17,347 nt of DNA from JBLNBU01 sp050260215 (GTDB lineage Bacteria; Pseudomonadota; Alphaproteobacteria; Rhodospirillales; Magnetospirillaceae), in contig JBLNBU010000086.1 of NCBI GenBank assembly GCA_050260215.1, positions 1 to 17,347 on the forward strand, written 5' to 3'. The notes below the pieces were generated by a model. That model had not been told where the DNA came from. It searched no databases and saw nothing but the letters and a program-made list of their open reading frames with translations. Positions 1 through 8,831 of the stretch are shown here, piece after piece (position 1 is the first letter of the stretch; each line of letters begins with the position of its first letter). Position numbers and translations under genes: made by a program.

Positions 1-160
1 CGCCCCTGCGCTCCCGCTCGAAGCCCCTCAATATCGGCTACCAGAAAACCTCCGGGACTTCTTCAAGAATAAATCCACAGGCGGAACCGGCTGCGGGTGC
101 CTATAACTTTTTCCAACAGCCCGCCCGCACTTTCCGCATCGCGCGAATTTTGCATCCACC
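1..160. other. Left-edge region, possible 3' tail of a convergent gene
   Basis: No gene can be assigned with confidence. On the plus strand a frame is open from base 2 to a TAA at 104-106; its 34 codons read like protein (it contains LPENLRDFFKNKS and ends GTGCGCL). It could be the C-terminus of a gene entering from the left and converging on the minus-strand gene that stops at 161. It is too short to tell from chance. No copy of the tRNA-Thr 3' sequence found at 8981-9026 is present here, so the other end of the island is not in the window. Confidence 0.25.
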
Positions 161-829
161 CTACTTCTGCCCCACCAATCTCAACAGAACCTCGATAACG
201 GGCCGCTCAACAAGCACCTTGGTGCCGTCCTTGATTCGTTGTCGGTCATCAAAGTGCAGGTCGAACTTTGAGAGATGGCTCGGGCTTAGAAACACGCGGA
301 TCGCCTCCCTTTCGGTATCGGTGACTGAAAGGCCGGTTGATGGAGGTAATGCTTCAACGCCAGGGCTATTTGGCACAGACCCGATTTGCAGTGGCTTGAG
401 TTCGCGGAAAGCCTTGTTTAGGCGTTCGTTGCTCGCTCTCAATTCCTTGATTTGGCTTTCTAAGATGCGGACGTAGGCTTCCGCGGCAGGGTTGTCGAAG
501 ACCACATTTGATGGTTTAGCGGCCCCGGTCTTTGCCGCCCGCCCCGACTGCAAGAGATGAACGATATTCCACCACCGAACAAGTTGCGCGAGTGTGTCCT
601 GCTTATTCGATATTGACTGGGCTTTCGGCCCCCCATATTTCTGAGAACAATACTCACCGACAGCCGAAGCGGTGATCTTCTTCGACTTATTTTTGGACAG
701 AAATTCGCACGCTTCCCAAATGCGCTTCCCCGAATCAGCCTCACCCGTTTCCAGGATACGGGCGTAGACCACTTCCAAGGTGGAGCGGGCCTGTTCGAGA
801 TCGACATCGACAGCGGGGATATGGCTCAT
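161..829 (-). CDS. gmtX: GmtX-like accessory protein of a Gamma-Mobile-Trio-type element
   Basis: A 222-aa soluble protein and the last gene of the recombinase operon. The ATG at 829 is one base after the TAA of the upstream helicase gene, so translation is probably coupled. The N-terminal half (about residues 30-95) looks like a helical DNA-binding-type domain containing GGPKAQSISNK (residues 66-76). I associate a G-G-P-x-x-Q-S/T-I-x-N pattern followed by a helix with GmtX proteins; that is from memory, not a search. Residues about 110-145 (DNPAAEAYVRILE, then charged heptads) form a short coiled coil. A Ser/Pro linker (150-168) leads to a C-terminal domain ending VIEVLLRLVGQK. No enzymatic motif is visible. 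Its role in mobilisation is inferred from position only. It is less GC-rich than the helicase gene beside it. Confidence 0.6.
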   Translation of the reverse strand: MSHIPAVDVDLEQARSTLEVVYARILETGEADSGKRIWEACEFLSKNKSKKITASAVGEYCSQKYGGPKAQSISNKQDTLAQLVRWWNIVHLLQSGRAAKTGAAKPSNVVFDNPAAEAYVRILESQIKELRASNERLNKAFRELKPLQIGSVPNSPGVEALPPSTGLSVTDTEREAIRVFLSPSHLSKFDLHFDDRQRIKDGTKVLVERPVIEVLLRLVGQK

Positions 830-830
830 A

Positions 831-3032
831 TTAGTTTCCGACGGGCAGATGAGTGGGCAAAGAAAATCCGGTTTGCCGGAAGGATTGCCGCCTTAGCGCG
901 GCCTCAAGATCAGCGCGTGAACCAACGAGAACGACCTGCTCGTGTGCCCGCGTAATGGCGGTGTACAGCCATTGACGGGTCAGAAGGCGAGTTCGTTCAA
1001 CTGGAACAACAACTCGGCGGGCTGCCGAACCCTGCGCCCGATGGCAAGTGATTGCATAGGCGAGATCGACATCGCCGATGGCACTTTGCTCCACGACCAT
1101 TGCTTCCGTCTCCCCGTCCCACAAAATCTGGGCGCAGCCAGCCGAAGGGTCTACAGACAAGACCGTGCCCAGCAGGCCATTGAAGAGACCGAGATCATAA
1201 TGGTTGCGGCATGCAACAACGGGGTCGCCAGGGCCGACGCGCACATTTGGTGCGGCGAAAATGGTGTCTTTCCCACGGTGGCGGCGAACCGCGAACACCT
1301 GATTGATGCCAGCCACGGTCGCCCGCAGTGCTGCGCAAATCATCAGGTTACCGTCAGAGGAGTGACCTCCCAATTCATCGACAATGGCCTCTACCGTCCG
1401 ATTGACGGCATCCGGGGGGCATTCCAGGAGCGAGACGCCCGCTCCAGCCCCTACATAGGAATTGAGGTCTGGAGCGCGCCCCTCGCGCACGAGAGCGGCG
1501 ACAGCAGGAATGCCGGAGCTTTCCCCTTGGCGGTGGATAGTCGTAAGCCGTGACGCCACGCGGGCGTCCCCGACCAGGGCACGAAAAAGGTCTCCGATAC
1601 CGACCGGAGGCAATTGCCCGTCGTCACCCACCATCAGAAGTCGGCAGCCAACCGGCATCAGCGTCACCAGCCGATGCCAGCCGCCGAGATCGACCATCGA
1701 CGCCTCGTCCACGATCAACAGGGTTCGGCCACATAGCCGTGGCCAATCAGCCGGAAGGTCGCTCTCTCGCCCTTCTTCACGAAAGTGCTCTCGACGCTCC
1801 AGTGCAGAGACCAGTCGCGTAATCGTTCGGGCCATCTTTCCCGTGGCCCTGGACAGGGTGAGCGCGGCCTTGCCCGCAAGGCAAGCCATCTCTACGCGCC
1901 CACCAGCCTCTTCCCATAGCCGGACCAGCACTCTCATAGTGGCGGTTTTCCCCGTTCCGGCACCGCCTTGGAGCACGGCCAGGTCTTTACCTATTACAGC
2001 AATCACTGCGGCCCGCTGCTCGGGATGAAGTTGCATGCCGACCAGGGCCTCCGCCCGCGAGACCGCAACCTCAAGGTCGTCAGGCAAGCTGACCTCGGTC
2101 ACCTCCTGTCCGGTCGCCATTCGCGCGAACCGTGCGCTGATCTGGTCTTCCATCCACGCCGCACCAGGAGCACGTAGCAACCCCTCGCGGCCCTCCACGA
2201 GTGCGCCATGCTGGTGCCCGGCGGTTGCAGCGATCCATGCCTGATCACGGTCGCATCCCATCCTGCAAAGCGACTTGAGAACCTGCTCGACGGTCCACGC
2301 GGTATCGCCCACCTTCAGCAAGCTGCGGACCACCGCATCGCACATGCCCGCCAACCGCTCGGGATGGACAAGGGCATCCTGGACGCGTCGCTCCCGGAGC
2401 ACCCGTTGGCCGATGTGGTCTGCCTGAGACCACGGCAATAGGGCCGCCAGCATGTAAGGGTAGGCCATGACTTTTTGTTCAGCCTCGGCACTGCCCAGCA
2501 TTCGCCAGAGACGGCGAACGGCGGCCTTGTCGGTAATCCCAAGGGCCTCCAACCGGAGACGAAACAGGGCTTCCGAATGCCCGTGGTCGTCCTCGGCCTG
2601 TTTGGTGACCATGGCAGCATGGACAGCCTCTGCAAGCTTCCGAGCTAATGCAGGCCGTTCGGGATCAAGCGCCAGCGCGAGATCGTCCACTTTCTCAGGG
2701 TCCAGGAGCGTATCCAGCAGATTGTGGCCGAAGCTTTCCCACAGCCGTTTAGCCCGTGTGCTTCCAACCCCAGCAATCTGCATCAACCAAGGCATGATGA
2801 GCGTACCGCTGGACCGGACTCTGACCAGAGTTCGGCACCGAACCTGGGCGACCGTCCGACCGTGTTCGCGGATGAACTCCTGCTCCCCGGCAACCTCATA
2901 GACGTCGCCAACAGCAGGAGTGACTGGTTCGTCAACGATGACACGAAGCAGGCCACCATCGTCGGTGCGGCCACTGAAGATGGCCGACCGCCCGGTTGAA
3001 CACAGTATGTTGGTAACGACGACGGCAGTCAT
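831..3032 (-). CDS. RecD-like SF1 DNA helicase / AAA ATPase
   Basis: A 733-aa superfamily-1B helicase of the RecD2/TraA type. Visible motifs in order: an N-terminal OB-like and helix-hairpin region (MQIAGVGSTRAKRLW, about 84-98, as in RecD2), Walker A GGAGTGKT (356-363), Walker B LLIVDEAS (438-445), motif III GDDGQLPP (469-476), IHRQ (499-502), an SH3-like FNGLLGTV segment (617-624), and the UvrD_C_2 motifs YAITCHRAQGS (659-669) and WLYTAITRA (688-696). All catalytic motifs look intact, so an active 5'-3' helicase is expected. It starts 21 nt after the 55-aa ORF and ends 1 nt before the gmtX-like gene, so it belongs to the recombinase operon. The start at 3032 lacks a strong Shine-Dalgarno, consistent with coupled translation. 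It probably processes DNA during excision, transfer or integration (inference). It is more GC-rich than the recombinase genes. Confidence 0.9.
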   Translation of the reverse strand: MTAVVVTNILCSTGRSAIFSGRTDDGGLLRVIVDEPVTPAVGDVYEVAGEQEFIREHGRTVAQVRCRTLVRVRSSGTLIMPWLMQIAGVGSTRAKRLWESFGHNLLDTLLDPEKVDDLALALDPERPALARKLAEAVHAAMVTKQAEDDHGHSEALFRLRLEALGITDKAAVRRLWRMLGSAEAEQKVMAYPYMLAALLPWSQADHIGQRVLRERRVQDALVHPERLAGMCDAVVRSLLKVGDTAWTVEQVLKSLCRMGCDRDQAWIAATAGHQHGALVEGREGLLRAPGAAWMEDQISARFARMATGQEVTEVSLPDDLEVAVSRAEALVGMQLHPEQRAAVIAVIGKDLAVLQGGAGTGKTATMRVLVRLWEEAGGRVEMACLAGKAALTLSRATGKMARTITRLVSALERREHFREEGRESDLPADWPRLCGRTLLIVDEASMVDLGGWHRLVTLMPVGCRLLMVGDDGQLPPVGIGDLFRALVGDARVASRLTTIHRQGESSGIPAVAALVREGRAPDLNSYVGAGAGVSLLECPPDAVNRTVEAIVDELGGHSSDGNLMICAALRATVAGINQVFAVRRHRGKDTIFAAPNVRVGPGDPVVACRNHYDLGLFNGLLGTVLSVDPSAGCAQILWDGETEAMVVEQSAIGDVDLAYAITCHRAQGSAARRVVVPVERTRLLTRQWLYTAITRAHEQVVLVGSRADLEAALRRQSFRQTGFSLPTHLPVGN

Positions 3033-3053
3033 GGGTGGGTTAATCGCTCAAGC

Positions 3054-3221
3054 TCACCAAAGGTCATCCGCCGTGGAAAACCTTGTCACCCCTGTCGCTG
3101 CATGATGCCTGCCATGCCCGTGCTCGCCATCAAGGCATCCACGCCTGCGGCGCGGACCCTCCTTGACGGCTGCGACGCGGGCACGGCGCACGGCCTCAGC
3201 GACAGCGGCTCCGAAGGTCAT
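3054..3221 (-). CDS. Small basic 55-aa protein, unrecognised
   Basis: A short ORF that fills what would otherwise be the only gap in the operon. Its ATG overlaps the TGA of the preceding gene in an ATGA arrangement (3221-3218), with a purine-rich GGGGGAGAG ribosome binding site just upstream, and its TGA is 21 nt before the helicase start. The product begins MTFGAAVAEAVRRARVAAVK and carries an RRRR run and a His-rich stretch (HGHGRHH), so it is strongly basic and could bind nucleic acid. No family is recognised. The alternative is a non-functional translation relay between the flanking genes or a chance ORF in GC-rich DNA; the ATGA overlap and the Shine-Dalgarno are the only support. Confidence 0.45.
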   Translation of the reverse strand: MTFGAAVAEAVRRARVAAVKEGPRRRRGCLDGEHGHGRHHAATGVTRFSTADDLW

Positions 3222-3715
3222 CCACTCTCCCCCGAACGGGTTCCCGTCCAACTGGCCGGTCGATCACGCAGGACCAATCCAGTTTCCTGGGTGAAGCGCA
3301 GGCGCTCCTCAGCGGCTGCCAGTCGCGCCCTCAAGGCCCCATTTTCCCGGATTAGCTCATCGACCTGATATTGAAGGCGTGCGGCAACGGCGCGCGCTTC
3401 CAACGCATCCTGCGCGTCCTCCTTCGCGCGGTCGGCGACGGCAACGATCTTGGAGGTGATCTCCTTCTCGCGGGCATCCGCCTCCGCCCGTGCCCCAATT
3501 GGCAGAAGACCTGCTTCGGTTGCCAGGGCGTTGACTGTCAGTTTGATCTCGTCCTTGCGGTGGAAATGCTGAGCATCGGACGGCTCCAGTCCCAACATGC
3601 GACACAGGGCCGACACGTTGATCTTCCCGTCATTCGTACCGGGCAGCGTTCCGCCATCGGCGACAAACCGATCCAGGCGGCCAAGGACATCCGCAACCAC
3701 ATCCCGCTTAACCAT
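3218..3715 (-). CDS. Recombinase-associated HTH/coiled-coil protein
   Basis: A 165-aa protein. The start was placed at the ATG at 3715, which overlaps the end of the upstream gene by 8 bases (ATGGTTAA), rather than at the longer upstream start at 3811 that would lie within gmtZ. Residues 1-75 are a compact helical region (KINVSALCRMLGLEPSDAQH) that reads like a helix-turn-helix. Residues 77-142 are a long charged helix with heptads (ELIRENGALRARLAAAEERL), clearly coiled coil. The layout resembles the small third proteins that accompany Tn554-type and other multi-recombinase systems (TnpC/DUF6262-like), which assist or orient the recombinases. That assignment is by architecture only. It is cotranscribed with both recombinases, so a structural role in the recombination complex is the best inference. 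Confidence 0.7.
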   Translation of the reverse strand: MVKRDVVADVLGRLDRFVADGGTLPGTNDGKINVSALCRMLGLEPSDAQHFHRKDEIKLTVNALATEAGLLPIGARAEADAREKEITSKIVAVADRAKEDAQDALEARAVAARLQYQVDELIRENGALRARLAAAEERLRFTQETGLVLRDRPASWTGTRSGESG

Positions 3716-6700
3716 GACCACCCCCCGTAAGTGTGAGGTCGTCGTGCTCAAGGGCGGAAACGGCACCGCAGCGCGGGAGGGCCAAGTTGGCGACAGCAGC
3801 TTCCAGCCCACGGTCCAATGCGTCGGTCAGCCCAAGTTCTGCGAGCGAGACCTCACCGGCCAGCAGGCGGGATACACCCTGCTGATCAACGATATTGGCC
3901 AGGAACCGCGTGAGTGCATTGCCAGCACGAAGGGCATCTTCTTCAGACAGCTTAAAGAACAGCGGCGACTTGCCTTCCCGGTCGAGCATCATGTCGAGCA
4001 GCTTGTTCTTCTTCAGCCGAGCCGAGGCGACATCAACGCCTGGAATGACTTCGCATGCCTGGACTACAAACTCCATCAGTGCGAGAGGGTGTGTTTCCGT
4101 AAGCGTGACGCGAACAGACTCTTCGGCTTGACCGCCTCCCCGCTGTCGAGCGGTAGCTGATGGTGGGGAGGCTATTTCTGGCTGGACTGCCGGATTGCTA
4201 TTCGTCGTCAGCAATCGGTGAACCTGCCCACCGGAGCCTAGGTCGTCGCCATCTTCACGAAGCAGGCCGACCGAGCGAACGGCATACTCATAGCGTTTTG
4301 CCCAGGTTTGCAGCGCATTCTCGATCTCGTTATCGTAAACCTGAATGGACGCTCGGACCTCCGCAATACGCCTCTCAGTTTCCTTGGTTGGCGTCTGCAC
4401 CTGCTGAAGATCATCGAGTTCATCCTGCAATTTGGCATGGGCAACGCCTTGCTCTTGGATGTGGTAGAGCAGCACATTTGACTTCACTATCTGACCGAAG
4501 ATGAACATCGGGCCGGTCACCCAGAACCGGCACCTAGGGCAATTGCCGCGACCTCCCGGTACATGTGTGCCTCTTGTCCAACCTTTGGTGCCAATGCGGG
4601 GGCCGCCCTCGTCGCAGCCAGTTCTGCCATTCGGGCAAATGCCGTCGATGTCAACGTGCCAAAGTCCCGCCGCCTGCTTCTGAAGGGACTTCAGAGCTTC
4701 GGATGACCCCCCTGTGAAGAGTCCACCAAGGGCATGACCAAAGCCAAACCCCTCATCGTCATCGTCGTCAGCAACATTGGCAAACATGGCGGCAGTGCTC
4801 TCGGCCCTCTCATCTATCCAATGCTGGAACTGATGCAAGCCTTCTGAGGTGAAAGCGACACTTGAAGCGCGCTCGATCACCGAATTCACCTTCGCAAAAC
4901 CGAATTTTTGATACCAGATATTCATTAGGATGGTGGAGTGACCAGCCAGGAACTCCGTAATGATGTTTAATGGGCACCCACCTTCAGCAAAGTTAGTAAT
5001 TCCACTCACTCTAAGTGAGTGCAAGGTCACGATTGCCGATGTTGGAACTCTACGGCCATCGGCTTTAACTTCCCACTGGTCAATCAGCTTAACTGGCACC
5101 CCTTCCGCTTGAAGACGCCGCTCCGCTTCAGCACACAACTCTATGAACAACCTATTGAGGCGCTGATGACTCACAGGCTCCCACGACGAGGCTCGTATAG
5201 ATGCAGCATCCCGAAACAAAAAAGCGTATGGTGGAATAAATTTCTCCGATGCTTCAGTAGCATGAAGATTTGAATCCTCAAGAGAATTGACGTGAATTGG
5301 CTCAATAATCGGGTTGTAGGTTTCTTGCCAATCCCGCACATCGAGCAGGGAGTCAATTATCTCCTGACGTTCCCACTGAATCTCATAGCCTTGCTGCTTT
5401 CTGGCAGAAAACAGCTTCTGCGTCTTGTTCGTATTGATATAAAGACCAATGTACCTCTTGGCACTGCCGCTTCTCGCGTCGGAATACTCGCGGAGAACTC
5501 CAAGTCGCCGCCCGACGAGGCCGACCGGGTTCGGAACAAACTGGCATGAGGATCGGTCAAAATACAGTTCGTCAAACTCCCCCGAGTCCAACAGTCTGAC
5601 TTGGATAGAACGGATTGGAACCCACAACATCACATACAGAGCCTTGGCACGCACCGGGCACCAAGTTTTTTCCACTACACCTGTTTTCGTATTTAGCCTC
5701 GTCACCTCATCCGCAGTGAATTGACGCGGCCACGCCCAATCGTTCTCACTGAGAATTTCCTTCATGAGTTCGATTACACGAGCAGGCAGAGACTCTTTAG
5801 TTGTTTTTCCAAGGTATTCTTGAGCGCGAGGCTGGTCCTCTCTTAAAAGAGGAACCCTATAATGCTCATTTCTTTCCCGCCTGTACCATTCCAGAAACAG
5901 TCTAGCTTGCCCAAACGTGCTCGACGCATTCGACGAATCTGGGTAGCGAGCAGTAAGGTATTCAACAAGGGTTGTCTTCCTAGCGGTCGCGCGCAGCCGA
6001 ACCGCATCGGAACGGGTCATACCTTCCGGGTCTCGAATATCGGCTCCATGAGCTATGAGCCAATCAGCAAAAGGGAGAAGCGGATTTAGCGCCGATTTTT
6101 TTCTCTTCACGGGGACATGCTTGAGGTACTCAGCCAGAAGCTCTGCCCAAATTGGCAAGCCCGCATCAGCCAGGAAGCGAAACTCACCATCCCCCTTCAC
6201 ACCTCGCTTTTTCCTGGCGATGAAGCCATCTATCACGGCCTTGGGATAAGTGAGTTGAATTGCGTCAACATTGCCGCTTGCGATCAGATGCTCCGCAAGG
6301 ACTTTCATCGCCTTCACCGCAACGGCCCGAGAGTCTTGCTTCAGCCGATCAGGCCGCTGTTGGAAGCCGTCATCTAGAAAATATGTGTTCACACACTTGA
6401 GGACTTCCTCTTGATCCAGTTCCACAAGTCGAACGTGGGTCGATAGGAGAAGGCACTGAATCAGGCGCAATGCCTGTGGACCTTTAGCTCCACTATCGGT
6501 GATCTTGCTCATTTCCCGGAGGTCACGAGACCGGCCTGGGCGCAGCAAATGTTCGCTAGACGCCCCTTCCATGTACCGCTGAGGGGTTCCCTCCCCCGAT
6601 GATGGATACACCGCCCTCCAAAGGCCGAACGGATGGAGCAAGCACCCCTCACTGTAAAGCGCCACCAGCATGGCGTAGGCGTTTGTCAGATTGATCCCGC

Positions 6701-7199
6701 GTCGTTGAACATCCTCGAAATCCGTAAGGCAGGTGGCGAACTGGATGGGGGCATCGCCGCTCGCCTCCCGCACAAACCCGTTATAAAAAGCTCGCATGTC
6801 TTGGTAGAGCGTTGTCCTCAAAGCAGCCTTACTAAGGGCCGACAGAGCAGAAGCAAGGTTACACCCAAGTATATCCCTTGCAAGCTCCTCACATCGGCCT
6901 GACGAACGCACGCCCTCCACCAGTTCGCTCGTTGAACAATCTTCGTATGCCCCAAGCGCATTGCGCACCAGTTCGCGCCTTACGTTCTTAAAGATGTTTT
7001 TCGGTGGCTGAAGGGAAAACAGAACTGGCAGAACATCGGAGGTAGATGCAGTCGAGAACTGGGTAACCAACACGTCATGCCAATAGGCATCGTATCGCGC
7101 AAGGGCACGACCAATAACCGTATCCGTTATGTCTGCAACGGCCACGAACTCTGTAGTTGACGAGTTGTAGATGACACTCGGGTCAAATCGGAGAGCCAC
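3708..7199 (-). CDS. gmtZ: GmtZ-like large tyrosine recombinase/integrase
   Basis: A 1163-aa protein, about three times the length of a standard tyrosine integrase. The catalytic set is recognisable: Arg530 in VPIRSIQVRLLDSGE, His727-x-x-Arg730 in TLHSLRVSG, His754 in FLAGHS, and the likely nucleophile Tyr763 in NIWYQKFG. The 500 residues before it probably hold arm- and core-binding domains. After the catalytic domain come an acidic run (DDDDDEG, 811-817) and a C-x6-C...C-x2-C cluster (C855, C862, C887, C890; GNCPRCRFWVTGP) suited to bind zinc. A coiled coil (about 918-975) and a C-terminal helical region (1035-1135) follow. The GTG start at 7199 is preceded by AGGAG at a good distance and overlaps the end of gmtY by 17 bases. 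It probably acts with gmtY as a recombinase pair at the tRNA-Thr site. The 5' part is distinctly A/T-richer than the chromosome at right. Confidence 0.8.
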   Translation of the reverse strand: MALRFDPSVIYNSSTTEFVAVADITDTVIGRALARYDAYWHDVLVTQFSTASTSDVLPVLFSLQPPKNIFKNVRRELVRNALGAYEDCSTSELVEGVRSSGRCEELARDILGCNLASALSALSKAALRTTLYQDMRAFYNGFVREASGDAPIQFATCLTDFEDVQRRGINLTNAYAMLVALYSEGCLLHPFGLWRAVYPSSGEGTPQRYMEGASSEHLLRPGRSRDLREMSKITDSGAKGPQALRLIQCLLLSTHVRLVELDQEEVLKCVNTYFLDDGFQQRPDRLKQDSRAVAVKAMKVLAEHLIASGNVDAIQLTYPKAVIDGFIARKKRGVKGDGEFRFLADAGLPIWAELLAEYLKHVPVKRKKSALNPLLPFADWLIAHGADIRDPEGMTRSDAVRLRATARKTTLVEYLTARYPDSSNASSTFGQARLFLEWYRRERNEHYRVPLLREDQPRAQEYLGKTTKESLPARVIELMKEILSENDWAWPRQFTADEVTRLNTKTGVVEKTWCPVRAKALYVMLWVPIRSIQVRLLDSGEFDELYFDRSSCQFVPNPVGLVGRRLGVLREYSDARSGSAKRYIGLYINTNKTQKLFSARKQQGYEIQWERQEIIDSLLDVRDWQETYNPIIEPIHVNSLEDSNLHATEASEKFIPPYAFLFRDAASIRASSWEPVSHQRLNRLFIELCAEAERRLQAEGVPVKLIDQWEVKADGRRVPTSAIVTLHSLRVSGITNFAEGGCPLNIITEFLAGHSTILMNIWYQKFGFAKVNSVIERASSVAFTSEGLHQFQHWIDERAESTAAMFANVADDDDDEGFGFGHALGGLFTGGSSEALKSLQKQAAGLWHVDIDGICPNGRTGCDEGGPRIGTKGWTRGTHVPGGRGNCPRCRFWVTGPMFIFGQIVKSNVLLYHIQEQGVAHAKLQDELDDLQQVQTPTKETERRIAEVRASIQVYDNEIENALQTWAKRYEYAVRSVGLLREDGDDLGSGGQVHRLLTTNSNPAVQPEIASPPSATARQRGGGQAEESVRVTLTETHPLALMEFVVQACEVIPGVDVASARLKKNKLLDMMLDREGKSPLFFKLSEEDALRAGNALTRFLANIVDQQGVSRLLAGEVSLAELGLTDALDRGLEAAVANLALPRCGAVSALEHDDLTLTGGGHG

Positions 7200-8799
7200 A
7201 ATTAGCTCCTTGTCTGAACAACTTCCACGAGGACATTACACCAGCGGGGTCACAGTCAAAGCGCCCTCCGAATTCCTCTAGCGGAGACATTAGACTTTCT
7301 TGCTCAGTCGTCAGCAGAAGCGACTCCATCCCTACGTCGTCAAACTTTTCGAGAACAGCATCTTCCCCGATGGTGCTTACATCACGCCCCATGGCTGAAA
7401 GCATTCGTTTCTGAGCATTCTCGATGTGGTGATTCACCTGCTCCGCGCTCGGACGCTGATAACGAAGCTGACTAATGACGTTTCGGTGGTGCATCATCAC
7501 CTGCCTGATGCGCGGGTCTATACCCAAATCCGCCGCCCGCTGGCCATACCAATGGCGAGCAGCATGCGGGTTCGTACCGAGCAACTTATTTTGCGAAAGC
7601 CCGATTTTTTTCAGCGCTCCCTGCCACGCTTCTTGAAAAGAAGCTACGGTCCAAGGATCACCCATTGAGGACCGCCCTAAAGAAATAAAATAATATGGAT
7701 GTCCTGCACCGCACCTTGACCTAACGTAGGCAATGTACTGCGTGTGCAAGTGGAGGAAAAGACGCGCCAGAGTGGGGTAAATCCAAAACACTTCTGTATA
7801 AAACAACGGTGCGCCGTGCGTTAGCAGCAGCCCCTTCCAGCCAGCCCAGTGAGAATGCTTGTCGTCATAAAGATTTCTAGGAATAGTTCCATAGCGCTCC
7901 CTCAGAAAGCGGTCTCGCTGTGTAGTGATTTGTGAGGCTGAACCGAGTGGCCTCCATGTAATCGCCCCACGGACTGGGTGATATAGATTTACCCGCGCCC
8001 TTCCATCAGCCATCGGGTAGACGTCATTGGCGAAAATATGAAATAGCTCCTCTGTTCTCAGCCCACCGCCAAGAAGAAGGAGGAACGCCAACTGGTTTCG
8101 TACATTGTACTTTCTGAAATTTTCTGGCAACGAACGATCAGACAGGCAACGCTGACGCTTACACCCGTCAATGAGCAGGGGAACAATATATTCTTCTGGG
8201 AATGGTGTCGGGCGACCTTCATTAACAGCCACACTCCCCCTCGACCGGACTAGCGATGGAGAGGGCATGGTCCTGCGCGAATTCCGAAGGTGCGACAGCA
8301 AGCTGCCTTCGTAGCGTTTATCGACGCAGCCCCAAGAACGAATGGCTGTATTGAGTAGCTCTAGCTCCGCACCGGAAGCTTTCAATTGGTTTTGGCCCGA
8401 AACAAATTTGCAGAATTTCTCCACATAGCGGGTCAACCGAGCAGCCCTATCTGGCCGCGCTCTCCAATATAGGCCAAATGGGCAATCACCATTCTCGTTA
8501 ATTGTTCCATAAAGCAAGGCTTCGCCGAACAATAAAAGCAGCTTCTCTATGTCATCATGAGCGATAGAACGCCCCCTGTAAGCGGCATAGTAGTAGTCGT
8601 ACAACAGCCCGATGGCCTTCACAGCCTCACCGAGGGTTTTCGACGCCTTATCGACAAGCCCCTGAGAACAAAGCCACTCGACCCCGAGGGTGAACACCTC
8701 ACCATCGACGAGGATTAGGATGGGCAGTATGCGACCATTGGCACCGGCCACTGGTGCGCGAATGATGCTGTGAAAGGAGATTTCCTGCGGTAACGGCAT
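7183..8799 (-). CDS. gmtY: GmtY-like tyrosine recombinase
   Basis: A 538-aa site-specific recombinase and first gene of the mobility operon, nearest to the attachment site. Catalytic residues are visible in the order expected of the DNA_BRE_C fold: Arg248 in LLLGGGLRTEELF, His412-x-x-Arg415 in TNPHAARHWYGQRAADLG, His437/438 in QVMMHHRN, and nucleophile candidate Tyr447 in SQLRYQRP. The first 200 residues fit N-terminal DNA-binding domains, and residues 300-400 contain an insertion absent from short integrases. The ATG at 8799 follows a GGAGG-rich ribosome site. Being the gene closest to att and transcribed away from it is the usual integrase layout. Codon use is less GC-biased than in the genes right of 9027, which fits recent transfer. 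Confidence 0.88.
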   Translation of the reverse strand: MPLPQEISFHSIIRAPVAGANGRILPILILVDGEVFTLGVEWLCSQGLVDKASKTLGEAVKAIGLLYDYYYAAYRGRSIAHDDIEKLLLLFGEALLYGTINENGDCPFGLYWRARPDRAARLTRYVEKFCKFVSGQNQLKASGAELELLNTAIRSWGCVDKRYEGSLLSHLRNSRRTMPSPSLVRSRGSVAVNEGRPTPFPEEYIVPLLIDGCKRQRCLSDRSLPENFRKYNVRNQLAFLLLLGGGLRTEELFHIFANDVYPMADGRARVNLYHPVRGAITWRPLGSASQITTQRDRFLRERYGTIPRNLYDDKHSHWAGWKGLLLTHGAPLFYTEVFWIYPTLARLFLHLHTQYIAYVRSRCGAGHPYYFISLGRSSMGDPWTVASFQEAWQGALKKIGLSQNKLLGTNPHAARHWYGQRAADLGIDPRIRQVMMHHRNVISQLRYQRPSAEQVNHHIENAQKRMLSAMGRDVSTIGEDAVLEKFDDVGMESLLLTTEQESLMSPLEEFGGRFDCDPAGVMSSWKLFRQGANCGSPI

Positions 8800-8831
8800 T
8801 ACCCCTCCTGCCGAGCGCTAGTATGAGAGTA

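Noticed and set aside
32..121. Minus-strand 30-codon ORF just after the gmtX-like gene stop
   Set aside because: It is short, with a weak ribosome site and no coding signature beyond chance.
942..1553. Plus-strand ORF of 203 codons antisense to the helicase
   Set aside because: The helicase motifs on the minus strand are continuous through this region and the plus frame shows no motif or ribosome site.
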